A DNA stretch of 64,000 nt from Lineus longissimus (GCF_910592395.1 NC_088324.1:8022953-8086952), one strand, 5' to 3'; counted from the stretch's first letter, positions 8,861 through 21,400 are shown. The notes: a model not told the origin generated them from the sequence alone. Numbers and translations: made by a program.

Positions 8861-9228
8861 GGCGGCATTTATATTTGCTCCTGGCAGCATTTATATTTAC
8901 TTCTGACAGCATTTATATTTGCTCCTGACGGCATTTGTATTTGCTCCTGGTGGTATTTATATTTGCTCCTGGCAGGATTTATATTTACTTCTGACAGCAT
9001 TTATATTTGCTCCTGGCAGCATGTATATTTACTTCTGACAGCATTTATATTTGCTCCTGGCGGCATTTATATTTGCTCCTGGTGGCATTTATTTTTCCTC
9101 CTAGCGGCATTTATATTTGCTCCTGGCGGCATTTATATTTGCTCCTGATGGCATTTATATTTGCTCCTGACGGCATTTATATTTGCTTCTGACGGCATTT
9201 ATATTTGCTCCTGGCGGCATTTATTTAT
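8861..9228. repeat. 22-bp minisatellite, about 16-17 copies
   Basis: The tandem unit is GGCATTTATATTTGCTCCTG plus two variable bases, with changes such as TTACTTCTGA. It starts about 50 bp past the right end of the DIRS-like element. It is open in some frames, but this is repeat-driven and not coding evidence. Confidence 0.9.
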
Positions 9229-10500
9229 GTACTATATTCAAATTAGAACAATTGGACGTGGATGGCCGATCTTTAATATTAATTTGTAAATTGAGTTGTT
9301 GATTATTGTTTGACCACGTGTTATGTAAATATTGTTATTTTTTATACTGAGTTAATGATCAGGTTTGGTGTGCAGCCGGTTCGGCCACGATTATGCTGAG
9401 TTCACGTTTTCACAAGTAACGTGTCACTGTTCACTTTTCATGCGAGACACGAAGAAGAAAGCAGGTCGTTTCCAAAGAGTGGGCTACGTACGATTCTCGA
9501 TGTCACCTTTCAACCTCACGTCATATTTTCGAGCCTTAGACAGTTGATTTGTGACGAGTGAAACATGACAAGCCTTTACACTGGATTTAAGACAATGGCA
9601 CTCAATAGTCCATTACCAAAGACACGCATTGAAGAATTATTGGAAAGCTGATAGCCCCATCTTTATGAATGATATGTGTATAGGGCGTATCATAAAAATT
9701 GATAACCCCATTGTTGGATACTTTGAACCATGAAATCCATATTTTTTTATATTGAGAAACTTATTGTAGAAACTTCCTGATGATGTGGACTTTTCTAACA
9801 TTTGAAACAAAATTTAATATAGCGGTACCTCTCCCAGATCAGAGGTTCTTGCTGTTAAAAAGAACAGAAGGTGGCAATCTTGTTGTCGAAGTTAGGGCAC
9901 TGGGCAAATTAGTTTTAAGTCAGTGTTAATGGTGATGTCATTATGAAAACTGCTGCTGGAAGATTCTGAGGTGATGTTGACACTGTCTCCATTTTTCTAT
10001 AATTTTGTATCCGCGGCTGAGGTCTTTTATAGGAAGTTCTCCTGCAGAGGAGGCGGACTATCTGTCTAAGAGGAGTGGTGGTGAACTTAGATTTTGTTGA
10101 TAAGTTTTGTCCGATTGCCCATCAGACCAAAATGGGCTGTGGAAAAGACTGGCGTAGCGACATTTTGAAACTGTAGCGGTTTGAAATAATAAAGTATAGT
10201 AAAGTGGTGTTTAAAACACGAATTGTTTGTGTTATTTTTAGTTCTAGTTATTTAAGCTTACACAGGGTTTCCCCAAAAAAAGATGTGATGCATTGAATGC
10301 CTGACTTTTATGGTTGTTGTATTTTAACGAAGCGGCTATCAGCTTACCAAAAATCCTTTGGATGCCTGTATATTCTGTGCATAATTGAAAGTCTAAATTC
10401 AGTTTCAAAAATGAGACTGGCTTGCTCATCACACTCTTGTAAAGTTGTAGCCCTTATGCATTATTGCGCATAATGTCTTAAAAATCCATGTTGACAACTG
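9229..10500. other. Non-genic interval
   Basis: I find no supported exon. An AATAAA is present at 10188-10193 on the + strand without a gene to attach it to. The base composition is AT-rich and unremarkable. Confidence 0.5.
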
Positions 10501-10514
10501 GAAAAACCATATGG

Positions 10515-11070
10515 TACATCAGTGCAACCTCTCTCTTGTGAGGTCGTCCTTTAGACCAACAATAATGTGTCGTTGAGAAACAGTATCGCAGAGGATGCCT
10601 TTGGAACTGAAAAAAATGTTGTCTTATAGAGGCAGTACAGTGCAAGCCCCTTTAATGAGAACACACTTAGGAATGGCAATAACGTCATCCTCGAGAGATT
10701 GTTAAGTACAACCTAGCGAGGACATTCCTGGGACAATAATATACAGTACGTACAGTACATCTCCCTTGAGGACATCCTTGGCACCAACAAAAGTATTGTC
10801 CTCATCAGGTAGTACCGTTACAGTACAACCTCTGTCTTGAGGACTTTATTACAGGCAGTCGCTGGACCCTGTTGAAAGGACCATGATCCCGAAGCCTTGT
10901 ATGTAACTAGGTAGTTCAGTACCCCTGTATTGAGGACATCTGTGGGACTAACAGTAATGTTGTCCTTGATAGAGAGGTGTCCGTATTGGTACTAAAGTCA
11001 CTGTCCTCAATATTAATAGAGAGAATGTCCTGCCAACAGAGGTGTCCACAAAGACAGGTTCCACTACCGT
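10515..11070. mobile_element. Cluster of badly decayed pogo/Tigger-like MITE sequence
   Basis: Repeated degenerate blocks (AACCTCTCTCTTGTGAGG, GTACAACCTAGCGAGGACA, GTTGTCCTTGATAGAGAGG, ACAGAGGTGTCC) follow each other over 550 bp. They match the internal motifs of the better-preserved copies, which suggests nested or tandem old insertions. Confidence 0.5.
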
Positions 11071-11134
11071 CAAGTGGAGCATCTCCATTGAGGACATCCC
11101 GTCGTCATTTTCTAAGTATCGGTACTTCCATAAT

Positions 11135-12605
11135 TGATATCTAGACATGTCAGAACCAATTAAACACTGCCAATGTAGTTGTTGATGTCCTAAGATGCTG
11201 CATGCAAAAATTCAGCTCAAAATTCCAACCGCTTCATGGTTTTTCAAATATTTGGTAAATTTTTGCAAAATTCTGCCATCAAACTCAAAAAGGGGCCTTG
11301 GATCCAGGACTCATATGACCATCAATGAGCATGAATGTATAGGACTGAAAAGCCTGTAAGACCTGGGTACAAGGTATTTTTAAAGTGGTCCGCATCCGCA
11401 AACTGTGCGTGATATAACGCTGAAAATGCGGGATATTGATGATAGATGCATAATCTGATAGATATTAAAGCGAAATTTTTATATCAATGGTGGTTTGGCA
11501 GTAATTCTTCAAAATATCACGAAAACGATATTACTCTCAATCAACTAGACTTTGATGTTTTCACCCCAAATCTTGGTTTAGTACTCAGACTGACATTGTC
11601 TTCCATGTCATCAAGAAAATTTTCCAAAAATGTTGATATTTTGAGAACATGTCCAAGTTGTAATTTTGTGATATTTAGAAGAATAAATGGTTAATTAGCA
11701 TTGATATCAATATTTCGCTTTAGCATCCATCAGATTATGTATCTATCATTACGTTTCAAAATTTTCAGCATCTTAGTGTCGCTCGTGTTTGCCCTGAAAA
11801 TCCATCCAAAAATGACACGAAATGATATATTGTTATAATTGATATTTAGACATGTCAGAACTGATAAAACACTGCCAATGTAGTTGTTGGTGTCCTAAGA
11901 TGCTGCATGCGAAAATTCAGCTCAAAATTCCAACCGCTTCAAATATTTGGTAAATTTTTGCAAAATTCTGCCATTAAACTCAAAAAGGGGCCTTGGATCC
12001 AGGGCTCATATGACCATCAATGAGCATGAATGTATAGGACTGAAAAGCCTGTAAGACCTGGGTACAAGGTATTTTTAAAGTGGTCTGCATCCGCAAACTG
12101 TACGTGATATAATGCTGAAAATGCGGGATATTGATGATAGATACATAATCTGATAGATGTTAAAGCGAAATTTTTATATCAATGCTGGTTTGGCAGTAAT
12201 TTTTCAAAATATCACGAAAATGATATTACTCTCAATCAACTAGACTTTGATGTTTTCACCCCAAATCCTGGTTCAGTACTCAGACTGACATTGTCTTCCA
12301 TGTCATCAAGAAAATTTTCCAAAAATGTTGATATTTTGAGAACATGTCCAAGTTGTAATTTCGTGATATTTAGAAGAATAAATGGTTAATTAGCATTGAT
12401 ATCGATATTTCGCTTTAGCATCCATCAGATGATGTATCTATCATTACGTTCCAAAATTTTGGGCATCTTAGCGTCGCTGGTGTTTGCCCTGAGAATCCAT
12501 CCGAAAATGACACAAAATGATGTATTGTTATAATTGATATCTAGACATGTCAGAGCCAATAAAACACTGCCAATGTAGTTGTTGATTTCCTAAGATGCTG
12601 CACTT
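11135..12605. repeat. Tandem 0.7-kb duplication (two full units plus a partial third)
   Basis: Each unit starts near ATTGATATCTAGACATGTCA. The starts are about 11135, 11838 and 12533, giving a period near 700 bp. Units 1 and 2 are roughly 95% identical over most of their length; the third stops after about 70 bp. Small differences, such as a 10-bp loss near 11940, show that the copies diverged after duplication. Short open frames in the unit (for example 11446-11694) contain no recognisable domain. Confidence 0.85.
11395..11785. repeat. Long inverted repeat inside the 0.7-kb unit (foldback)
   Basis: The arms are about 11395-11487 and 11699-11785, around a 210-bp centre. For example CATAATCTGATAGAT..GCGAAATTT on the left pairs with AATTTCGCTTTAG..ATCAGATTATG on the right. 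The structure recurs in the second unit (about 12090-12475). It could be a MITE that was duplicated with its flanks. Confidence 0.65.
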
Positions 12606-12622
12606 CAAATCTCCTTTATTTC

Positions 12623-12778
12623 ATGAACAGCAAGATGTTAACAACCCTGGCATTTGTTCCGACTGGATTCTTTGTCTGTTATGTTGAAAGCAGCATTGGA
12701 TCCAGTTGGTACGGAGGACAGAGCTTGTTGTCATCACTTGTAAACCGATTCCAGAAATTCTACAACCTGGGAAAGTAA
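12623..12778 (+). CDS. Possible small ORF or orphan exon
   Basis: An ATG frame of 51 codons lies after a pyrimidine-rich stretch and runs up to GGGAAAGTAAGT, which is a strong donor if it is an exon. The residues are mixed and protein-like (LTTLAFVPTGFFVCY, then a GGQSLLSSLVNRFQ stretch), with a hydrophobic N-terminus that could be a signal segment. I found no partner exon nearby, so this is only a candidate. Confidence 0.2.
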   Translation: MNSKMLTTLAFVPTGFFVCYVESSIGSSWYGGQSLLSSLVNRFQKFYNLGK

Positions 12779-14330
12779 GTTTTGCACTGTTTCTATTGTA
12801 CATGATTATGTTGAAGTTTGAAATGTCCTGGATTGTCTGGGAACAACGGATTCTATTATGCGTTTTTAGTCCCTGAGGTGATGGCCCCTGAAGTACCATA
12901 TTTATTGATTTTGAACATCATGGATGGCAATCAAAGAGGGATACATCTACATGTGCCCCCAGTGGATGCTGGAAGAAGAAGAAAAAGGCTGTAATGGGTG
13001 TCACAGGAAAACTTATATGAAGTATAGGGACACTGGATGAGCTAAATGTATTCAAGTACCAACAGATCTCATCCAAAATATTGACATATCATCAAAAATA
13101 TTGATATATCATTTAAAACTTTAACATATCATCAAAATCAAAAACTGACTATATCATAAATTTGTATGGTATATTAGATGATGATTCCACCAAACAATTG
13201 TCAAGGATATGATACTTTGGAAGAGATAAAGCTGCAAGAAGATAGTTTATTGAAAGGAACACAAACCGCGCTAGAGTTTGATTTACGTTGGATTAAATGC
13301 TGAGAAAGTTCGCAACTCTGGACTGGCTGCCTGTCCGCTGGTCCATTTCTGTTTCTCGGCCTATTGGCTAAGATTCGGGTTTGGATTAGTTCTCTAAGCT
13401 GCATTCTCGGCCTATTGGCTAAGACTCAGCTCTGATACCCTGCAGGTCTATATCACATATTTTTTTCATCTCGGGACTCTTTGCCTGACCTTTTGAGTAG
13501 AATTGGAATAAAAAGTAATTCATGAAAATATACAAATTAAAAAGATTTTCTAGCAATATATGGAGAATAAGCTTGTTGACCAAGCATTACTATAAGTTTT
13601 AGAGTATAACTTGATAGACTGATTGATAGTTCATGAAAAATGATATTGCACAGATTGATATATCATGAAAAATGATATCGGATGCATGAGAAAGTGTACT
13701 CCTTGTTATGCATTGTTCTCCCAAGGTGGATTCACTGTATCTGATGTATCAGAGGAGATGAAGCTGGAAAAGGATTATTGAAATTTGAAAAACCAAACCC
13801 AAGGGGATAATGATTGTCCGCGGTTACTTCATAAAGTTCGTTCCGGTGGGTAAGGGTAAGGGTGGGGTGTCAGCTACTAACGTTCTAAAACGCCTCTGAA
13901 ATGCTACCAAAAAGGATAATTTTTTGGGTTTTTTGATGATTTTTATAGAATGATAGACTAAGTATAGTATAATTTTGTTAAAAAGGAGTCTTTTTTGTGG
14001 ATGTTAAAAAGAGTGTCGTGGATTCGCCTTGAAACTATGCCAAGATATCTTATCAGACCGCCAGGGGAAACACACCCACAAAAGACAAAAAGCAAAAGCT
14101 CTAGTCTTCTGTACGAGTCTGAAAAAAAGTATACCTCGGCCTTCTCGGCTGTTATAACCGATCAACCTAACACAAGGTGCCACTCTAACTTATTTATTTG
14201 GTCTTGTGTCTTTCGTGTGGTTTAGCTTCTCAACGATTTGGTTTCTTTTTGCATCTTCATCTTCCTTAATATGTTACATAATAAAGTTTCATTCAATGAA
14301 AACATCTTCTATTACATCAAAGAAAATAGT
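12779..14330. other. Non-genic interval with short local repeats
   Basis: I find no supported gene. A 56-bp-spaced duplicate of CTCGGCCTATTGGCTAAGA lies at about 13355-13430, and several ATATCATNAAAAAT-like repeats lie at 13085-13160 and 13630-13680. A 76-codon open frame at 13995-14225 has no recognisable features. Confidence 0.45.
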
Positions 14331-14336
14331 AGTGCA

Positions 14337-14342
14337 TTTATT
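14337..14342 (-). promoter_or_regulatory. Candidate poly(A) signal of the SMYD gene
   Basis: AATAAA on the - strand, about 1 kb downstream of the SMYD stop codon. If used, the 3' UTR would run through both minisatellites at 14890-15375. Confidence 0.3.
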
Positions 14343-14889
14343 TTAATAAAATATTGATATCCATCTTTATAGGAATTTTTGATTATTGATATCCATGTTT
14401 ATAGGAGTTTTTGATTGAATGTGCTGGTAAAGAGGAAACTGTCACAGACTAAGGTCACCAAAAATGGCACTATCAAAACACGTTTTTGCTTCATTAAATC
14501 CAGTATGCCAAGCAACTGTGGTCAGTCGAAGAGGTAGATATAGACCACTGCATCAGATACAGGGTAAAAAAATACCCCGGCATTGAAAATATGCTGAGGA
14601 CTTTCTGTATTCAACTATACGATCTTCCTCCTTCCTTTGGTGTACAAAGCAGCTTCCTTGCATTCTGTCTGCATCTCCATCCGCTCAGAAACTTCATAAT
14701 ATCAAAAGTTCTGATAAGGGGGGGAAATATCACCAACAACGCTGAAGATAATTTTCATATTCTTTAATAAATTTTCTATAGAGTTGCCAAAGTATGGATT
14801 ACTATGCATAGGAAATATGTTACAAATCGAATCCGCAACAGACACATGTTAGACACATCTACGGGGGTACATGTATTCTGATTCAAAAA

Positions 14890-15212
14890 CATCAGTATTT
14901 GAAAATGTCGTCCAATGGCAGAAAGTCAAAGTAATTGAAAATGTTCGGAGGCAAACTGTCAGAGTATTTGAAAATGTTCGAAGGCAGACAGTCAAATATT
15001 TGAAAATGTCCAAAGACAGGAAGTCAAAGTATTTGAAAATGTCCAAGGCAGGAAGTCAAAGTATTTGAAAATGTCCAAAGACAGGAAGTCAAAGTATTTG
15101 AAAATGTCCAAGGCAGGAAGTCAAAGTATTTGAAAATGTCCAAGGCAGGAAGTCAAAGTATTTGAAAATGTTCTGAGGCGAACCGTCAAAGTATTTGAAG
15201 ATGTCCAAAGGC
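14890..15212. repeat. Minisatellite of about 32-37 bp in the probable SMYD 3' UTR
   Basis: The unit is TATTTGAAAATGTCCAAAGG plus CAGGAAGTCAAAG, repeated about nine times with length variants. Confidence 0.85.
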
Positions 15213-15217
15213 AGCAA

Positions 15218-15375
15218 CATACACGATTGAACTTTATCACATTCCATCAGAATGTTCATCCACGATTGAACTTTGTCACGTTCCATCAGAATGTTCATCC
15301 ACGATTGAACTTTGTCACGTTCCATCAGAATGTTCATCCACGATTGAACTTTGTCACGTTCCATCAGAATGTTCC
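15218..15375. repeat. 39-bp minisatellite, four copies, overlapping the SMYD stop codon
   Basis: The unit on the + strand is CATCCACGATTGAACTTTGT followed by CACGTTCCATCAGAATGTT. The first unit seen from the - strand contains the last codons and the TGA of the SMYD gene. Because 39 is a multiple of three, another - strand frame is open through all units and encodes a 13-residue repeat (MERDKVQSWMNIL). Confidence 0.9.
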
Positions 15376-15476
15376 AATGTCACTCTCATTTCCTCCTGGG
15401 ACTCGTTTATCAAATCCATTAATTCACGATATTTCGGATGTGATTTTCCAAGTGTGACGTCGAGGATGGTCTCGGC
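15354..15476 (-). CDS. SMYD: SMYD exon 13 (C-terminal helix and stop)
   Basis: Begins after ATTTTTCAG and encodes 40 residues before TGA at 15354-15356. The segment TLGKSHPKYRELMDLI aligns with the last TPR-like helices of SMYD2/3 (pattern HG..H). The final residues EHSDGT lie within the first unit of the 39-bp minisatellite, so the C-terminus has been shaped by that repeat. Confidence 0.88.
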   Translation of the reverse strand, partial: AETILDVTLGKSHPKYRELMDLINESQEEMRVTLEHSDGT

Positions 15477-18400
15477 CTGAAAAATGTAATGTAGTTTTTG
15501 ATTGGTTAGGATGTGAAAACATTTTTCCTCTTGTATTTACAAACAGGCGGATGGAGCTGAAGGGATGATGGTATGGCCCCTACATGGAACGACAGGCCTA
15601 ACAACATGTCTACCAACAGGCTTTACAACGGCTGGAAGCAATTCCAACACCACCTGGAGGGCTACCAGATCATCTAGTCACCAACTCTTATCCTTTCAAA
15701 CTAATTTAATCTGCACCTTTTTTTTACAAACAAAGATTTTACGGAGTATCAAACAGACACAAATTTCAACCGACAGTGCCAGACTACTCCGCGAAGGTAC
15801 TGCACTTGACCGGAAGAAGAACGTGCTTTCAGACAGACCTGGGTAAAATCCCATCGAACATTTTGATACATTTGTCAATTCCAATTCTCATACAACAAGA
15901 GGCCCATGTGCCCTGTACTCAGCCGACAACCTCCAGACAACTCCCAGGTGACAATTCATCAGTCTCTAGATAACTTACCTCTTGAAGTGATTGGAGAGCG
16001 CCCTCCAGGTGTTGGAGATATAACTGGATTTTACCGATCTTCATGAGGTGGATGCCGTCATTATGGCTGCACTCGGGGAGTAGTGGTGTTCTGGAAAGGA
16101 AAGAGGATATTGAGAATTGGAAACGGTCGAGAAAACTGCTTGGATGTGTTGAGGATGTCGACAGGTTGCTGGTGGATGGATATTAAGCAGAGTACAGTAG
16201 AACCTCTCTATTAAGGACACCCTCGGGCTGACAAATGCTGTCCTTAATAGTGAGGTGTCCTGAATAGAGAGGTCAAATTGAATGGCAACAACTATTTTGG
16301 GAGCAAAACTAGTGTCCTTAATAGAGAGGTGTCCGCTAAGGGAGGTTCCATTGTTGTTTTGATTGCCTGAAACACACCACGTAAGTCAAGCGATTTTTAA
16401 TCCACGCGTCCAGTTACTTCTCATAAATGTTCACCACATAGATGTTGAGAGAAGGCGGGATCTAGTTCATGTGTTCAAAGCATTTCTCATCATGTTCGAC
16501 GATACTTAGGAATTAGTACCGAGGCCTATTCCCACTGTCCGAGATTGATATATACATCCAATAAGTTCTCGGGAATGTTCACAAAAATTTCACAAAACCG
16601 CTAATAATATTTCCCAGTTTACAGTAACTTCAAAAGAAAGTTTACCAGGCAGATGTTGAGAGGAGACACGACCTCATTCACGTTCTCAAGGTATTTCTCC
16701 TCAAGTTCAACATCAGGAATAAGCGCTGTAGGCCTAGAGGTAGACAAAACTTTGCCGTAGAAATTTTCACTTACTTCTGAGGTTCTCTAGTCATCGACCC
16801 ACACTCCAACGCCTTCTCCCACTGTCCTAGATTGATAAACGCATCGAATAACTTCTCACGGATGTTCACCACGTAGATATTGCGAGGAGGCAGGATCGTG
16901 TTGACGTGTTCGAGGCATTTCTCTGCGAGGTTGACCACAACCACTTCTGAAGATTCTGAAAAATAGTTCGTGAATGTACAGGGTGTTGCGAAGATTCTGA
17001 AAAATAGTTTGTGAATGTACAGGGTGTTGCGAAGATTCTGAAAATAGTTTGTGAATGTACAGGGTGTTGCGAAGATTCTGAAAATAGTTCGTGAATGTAG
17101 AGGGTGTTGCGAAGATTCTGAAAAATAGTTTGTGAATGTACAGGGTGTTGCGAAGAAGATGTAAGATAGAAATTGTGAAGAAAATTTTACCTGTGCCACT
17201 AGGAGCTTGGGCAATTTGGTCAGTTTCTGAAATCCAATCAGTAAGGACATTAAGCAGGGCACTTTTGAACAGGAGGTTTCATTTTTGAGTTTTTTTACGA
17301 TTTCTGTTTCTTGCTTCACCTCACACTTCATCATACCTGCTGCCAGGACACCTATTACAGGGTGGTACAAAAAGTTTCACAGACAGAATCAAGACCTGTT
17401 TGGGGACAGGGCGGCAGTGTTTTATACTCGACAGGGGCACATCTTTGGTTCACCCTGTAGAGACAATTTATCAAAGAAGAAGAACTCTGTTAATTTAAAC
17501 AAACCTTCGTTATCTTTGAGAGTTTTTAGCGCCTCCTTACATCTGTTTATAGCAACGAGTTTCTGCTTCCTGTAGCCATCACTGAAGATAGCTTTACACG
17601 CCGGACATGTTTCTGAAAATAGAAGGAGACGTTTAAATTTTAGACTGCTAAAAAACAAATTACGTCAAGAATGCAAGAATATCTTCCGTCTACCTTGAGT
17701 AACCTAATCTGACCTATTAGGCTCCTATCTATAGAGTCCCTTTAAGAGAAGGTTTTGACATTTTCACCTCTGTACTGCTTATTTCCAGATGAATTTCGAT
17801 GAAATCTTTACACATTTTTTTCTCATGTATCTCTTCAAATGAGCCAAGTTTCATCGAAAAATGTCCATTAGGCATTACAAAAATTTGGCCCCATTCCAGA
17901 CCCCCCTCCACCCAAATCAAAGGGTTCCAATAAAAACAGCTTTTTATTTGATTAACAAATCTTCAACCTGGAAATCGATTTGGGTCCTGAAATTAAACTG
18001 AGGAGCAGTTTTTTGTCACAGCAGCACAAAAGGACGATGACATTACTTCTGAAGCCAATTGAATCTTACCCGTAGCGGAGAGTATCACTTCCTCACATGA
18101 CTTGGTGGTGCACCTCGAACACAGCATCAGATCATCCTGAAAAAGGCACAAGACAACAATATTTTGAATTTTTCGACAAGAGCTGTCAGTGTTTAAAGGG
18201 GGAATATAGGCAGGAGCAGAGGGGTTAAATTGGCCATCTTTTGGTGACTGATATGCACTTCTATATCTTGACAAGCGCGATTAGTTTTGACGTACTGGAA
18301 GATTGGAGGGACACCTACTGGGGACTTTGGATAATTTGATATTGCCTATCTAGCTGACACCTGCAAAATACAAGGCTGGCGAAAAAATGAGGTTTATTAA

Positions 18401-21400
18401 TACCGAAGGAAAATTCTATGATGGTAAAACTTTTAATGAGCGTAATCAGCTCTCTGTATAATGAAAAGGAACTTGTACTCTTATTTAAACCATAATAGTT
18501 CACAAATGCTTTTTAATTCATAAATGTTATAAAGAGTTAGCATCGAGGTCTCCTAATGAGAAATGTTCGCATAACATATGGATAACATTGTGCTAAATAT
18601 TCATGTTCAATATAGCATTGTATTGTGATAAATCCATGCTAAACATTTGCGCGAATAATACATGTATATTTGCTTAGTCCGCATGTGTACGTTAGCTGAC
18701 ATGAATGGGCTATTCTATCAAGTATTCACCCTCCCGACCCCCATTTATTACAATCTGCAGGCTGTTAGCAGAGCTTTTGAGAGCTTTTAAGAGGGGTGAA
18801 GCCAAATCATGGAAGAGCCTGAATCCAGGTAAACCTACACCTGGCGTGCGTGCAGTAGTAATGTAGTAATCCATGCACCAGAAATCTCGATCGTTTATTA
18901 TTCATGCCGAGTGCCAAAGTGACGGGTCATTTTTTGACACAGGAGGAAGATCGTTGCACAAAACAGGAACAAATTCATGATTAGATGTCGCAAATTATAG
19001 TCAGGATCTGAGGACAATGGGACAATGAGATCGAGAGTTTGACAAACCAGGACTGCACGCACCCCAGGCTATGGAATGAGTATTGAGTGTTAAACAGCTG
19101 CGGCTCCCGAGGGGCTCGTCTCGTGTTACACATGCATGCCACATCATAGGAGCAGATGCTCAATACGCTATGTGCATCTGCATCTCTTAAAGAGCCAAGG
19201 AAGGATTTACTTTCAGAGGAGGATTTCACTGGGACCCGGCGCGCCCCTGGACTGGAGGATGGAGCATCCACAGTAGCAGAGGTGCTGAACTGAAATTGCG
19301 CTAGGTAAGACACATCAGGTGGAGCATATTTTTCTCTAATCTAAGCACAGATTTGATAGTTAAAAGGCCTATGCCATTCATAAAAAATTTGAAATTTGTA
19401 ATTGACTTTGAAAATTTCCAGCACTACGGCATTGTGTATAACTGCATTTCTATTTTCCTGGCCCACCAGTACATATGAATGGCGTACCCCTTTAAAGGCA
19501 TAGTCCACCTGTGATTAAGATATTGAGTAGTGAGCTGAGTGTCATCTAGGACATTACTAGCTCTATAAACAATATCGGGTAACTGAACGTAAAGTAGGAG
19601 GAAACCTACACTGTTGAAGGCAGTCGCCCTTTTTATCACATGAGTGTACCGGGACCGACCAGGAATTGAACCAGGGACCTCAGAGGTGACAGGGGCTTAT
19701 GTTTCCACTCAGCCACTCCAACAGCCAAGCTTAGCTCAATTCGATCAAAGTACGGATAATTATATTGAATGCGGTTTTTTCACATGTCCCTTGTGCAGTT
19801 GTGATACCCAAAAGAATCTCGAAATATCGTACCTTCATTTTGAAAACAGTGACAAAAAATAAACAGTAATCTCATAGTATTGTACCTTCATTTTGAAAAC
19901 AGTGACAAAAAAATAAACAGTAATCTCTTTCTTGACTGCGGCATTGCGTGAATGTGATTACTAAATGATTGATGTATTGCCGCTGATTGATGCCGAATCT
20001 CGTGTTTATGACAGGTTGGGAGAGGTCACTGGTAAGAACTGATTAGTATCTTAATAAATGATGAAAATGGTGTGTTTGAACCTTATTGTGTCCTTGGAGG
20101 CTGATACGGACATGAGTTTATGTCTTATCTTTTCAATAAACAGGCCAACCATTTCCAGTAGGCCCACTACTGCTACTGAACAGGGCGCGGGGGGGGGGGG
20201 GGGGCAGGTCAAGGTGTGCAGACGTACAATGAACAGAAATGCAACTTTTGACCAGGACAGTAAAATTATCCATGATTTTGAATGACATCCTATCATCATC
20301 GATTTTGTTCGAACCGGGCTCATTAACCGTCATCAATGAATCTGTCATTACTCACTCAAAATGCATTTCGATAATTGATAATTCCGCGCTAATCACACGA
20401 GTATTGACGAGTATCGATTGAGTACCCACTGATAATAGTGTTACAGAACACCTTGAGTAGACAGAATCAATTTGGATGTCGTTTTGTACAAGTCATGTTG
20501 ACATGGTTACGACATTTCAACGCGATAGGTGGTCCTACTGGCTGGACATGGCACAACATGAGTGTGAAGTCCATGTCAGGAGTCCATCTACGTGACACTG
20601 AACATTGGACAGTGGACAGTATTTAATACAGGGCTTCCATCAAATTTTTTTAATTTCATGGATTTAGATTTTTTCTCTTGGCCTAGGTACATCAAGGTAG
20701 GTTTAGATACTTGGTCAGGGGCGTGGCAAGAGGGGGGCAGGATTTTATATTCAAATAAGTTTTCATCTGCCAGATTACTACCAGTATTGTAAGGGTGATG
20801 GATCACCTACAGTGTGACCTCGGGCAGGTCACATGGCTATCTTATCAATTGGTCATCTGGAGTGTGCTCATGGACAAGTCACTTTTCTTCACCATGAGGC
20901 AAGGTAGGCCTATAGCAAATGCTGTGACCTTCCTTGGACAGAGGACGTGGAAGATGGAATCCACGTTATTGAACTGGACACGTGAACACAATGACACGTG
21001 ATCAGTAATAAAACCAATCAATTAACAAATCAAATAACACATGGTGATATCTGGTGATATCTCTCAAAGTAAACATTGCAGGTATGATATATACATACTT
21101 GGAGGTAAATACTCCACCATCACCTCTATAAGATCTCTTTTTGGAATGTAAGGAAGTGTATTTATATCAAATTGCAGAGACATATTGGTGTGGCTGTGTC
21201 ATGGACAAGGACTGTTAACTTAACTGTCCTTTACAAGTTTTCACCAATTAGGAATTTAGACACTTTGAAAATGACCTTATAGGTGAGATTTCAGAGTACC
21301 GTGGAACCTCATTTAGCAGACAGATCTGTAAGCAGGATGCCCTCTCTATTAGAGACACTGATTTTTGTCCAGAATTGATCTTTTCCATTCATTTTGACCT

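Noticed and set aside
13995-14225. 76-codon frame on the + strand
   Set aside because: No ATG context, domain or splice partner; composition is like the surrounding non-coding DNA.
15550-15692. Exon on the + strand in SMYD intron 12
   Set aside because: A 34-codon frame starting MAPTWNDRPNNM looks protein-like and follows a possible acceptor, but it has no partner exon and lies within a - strand gene.
17018-17370. Extension of SMYD exon 11 upstream through the 41-bp repeat as coding
   Set aside because: The frame is open, but a good acceptor lies at 16956-16958, the extended sequence is repetitive and SMYD relatives have no such insert.
19640-19737. Functional tRNA gene
   Set aside because: A- and B-box-like motifs exist, but I could not form a proper acceptor stem or anticodon loop; a SINE head fits better.
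20191-20206. G-quadruplex or regulatory G run
   Set aside because: A single homopolymer run with no spaced G tracts or nearby promoter; likely a simple sequence repeat.
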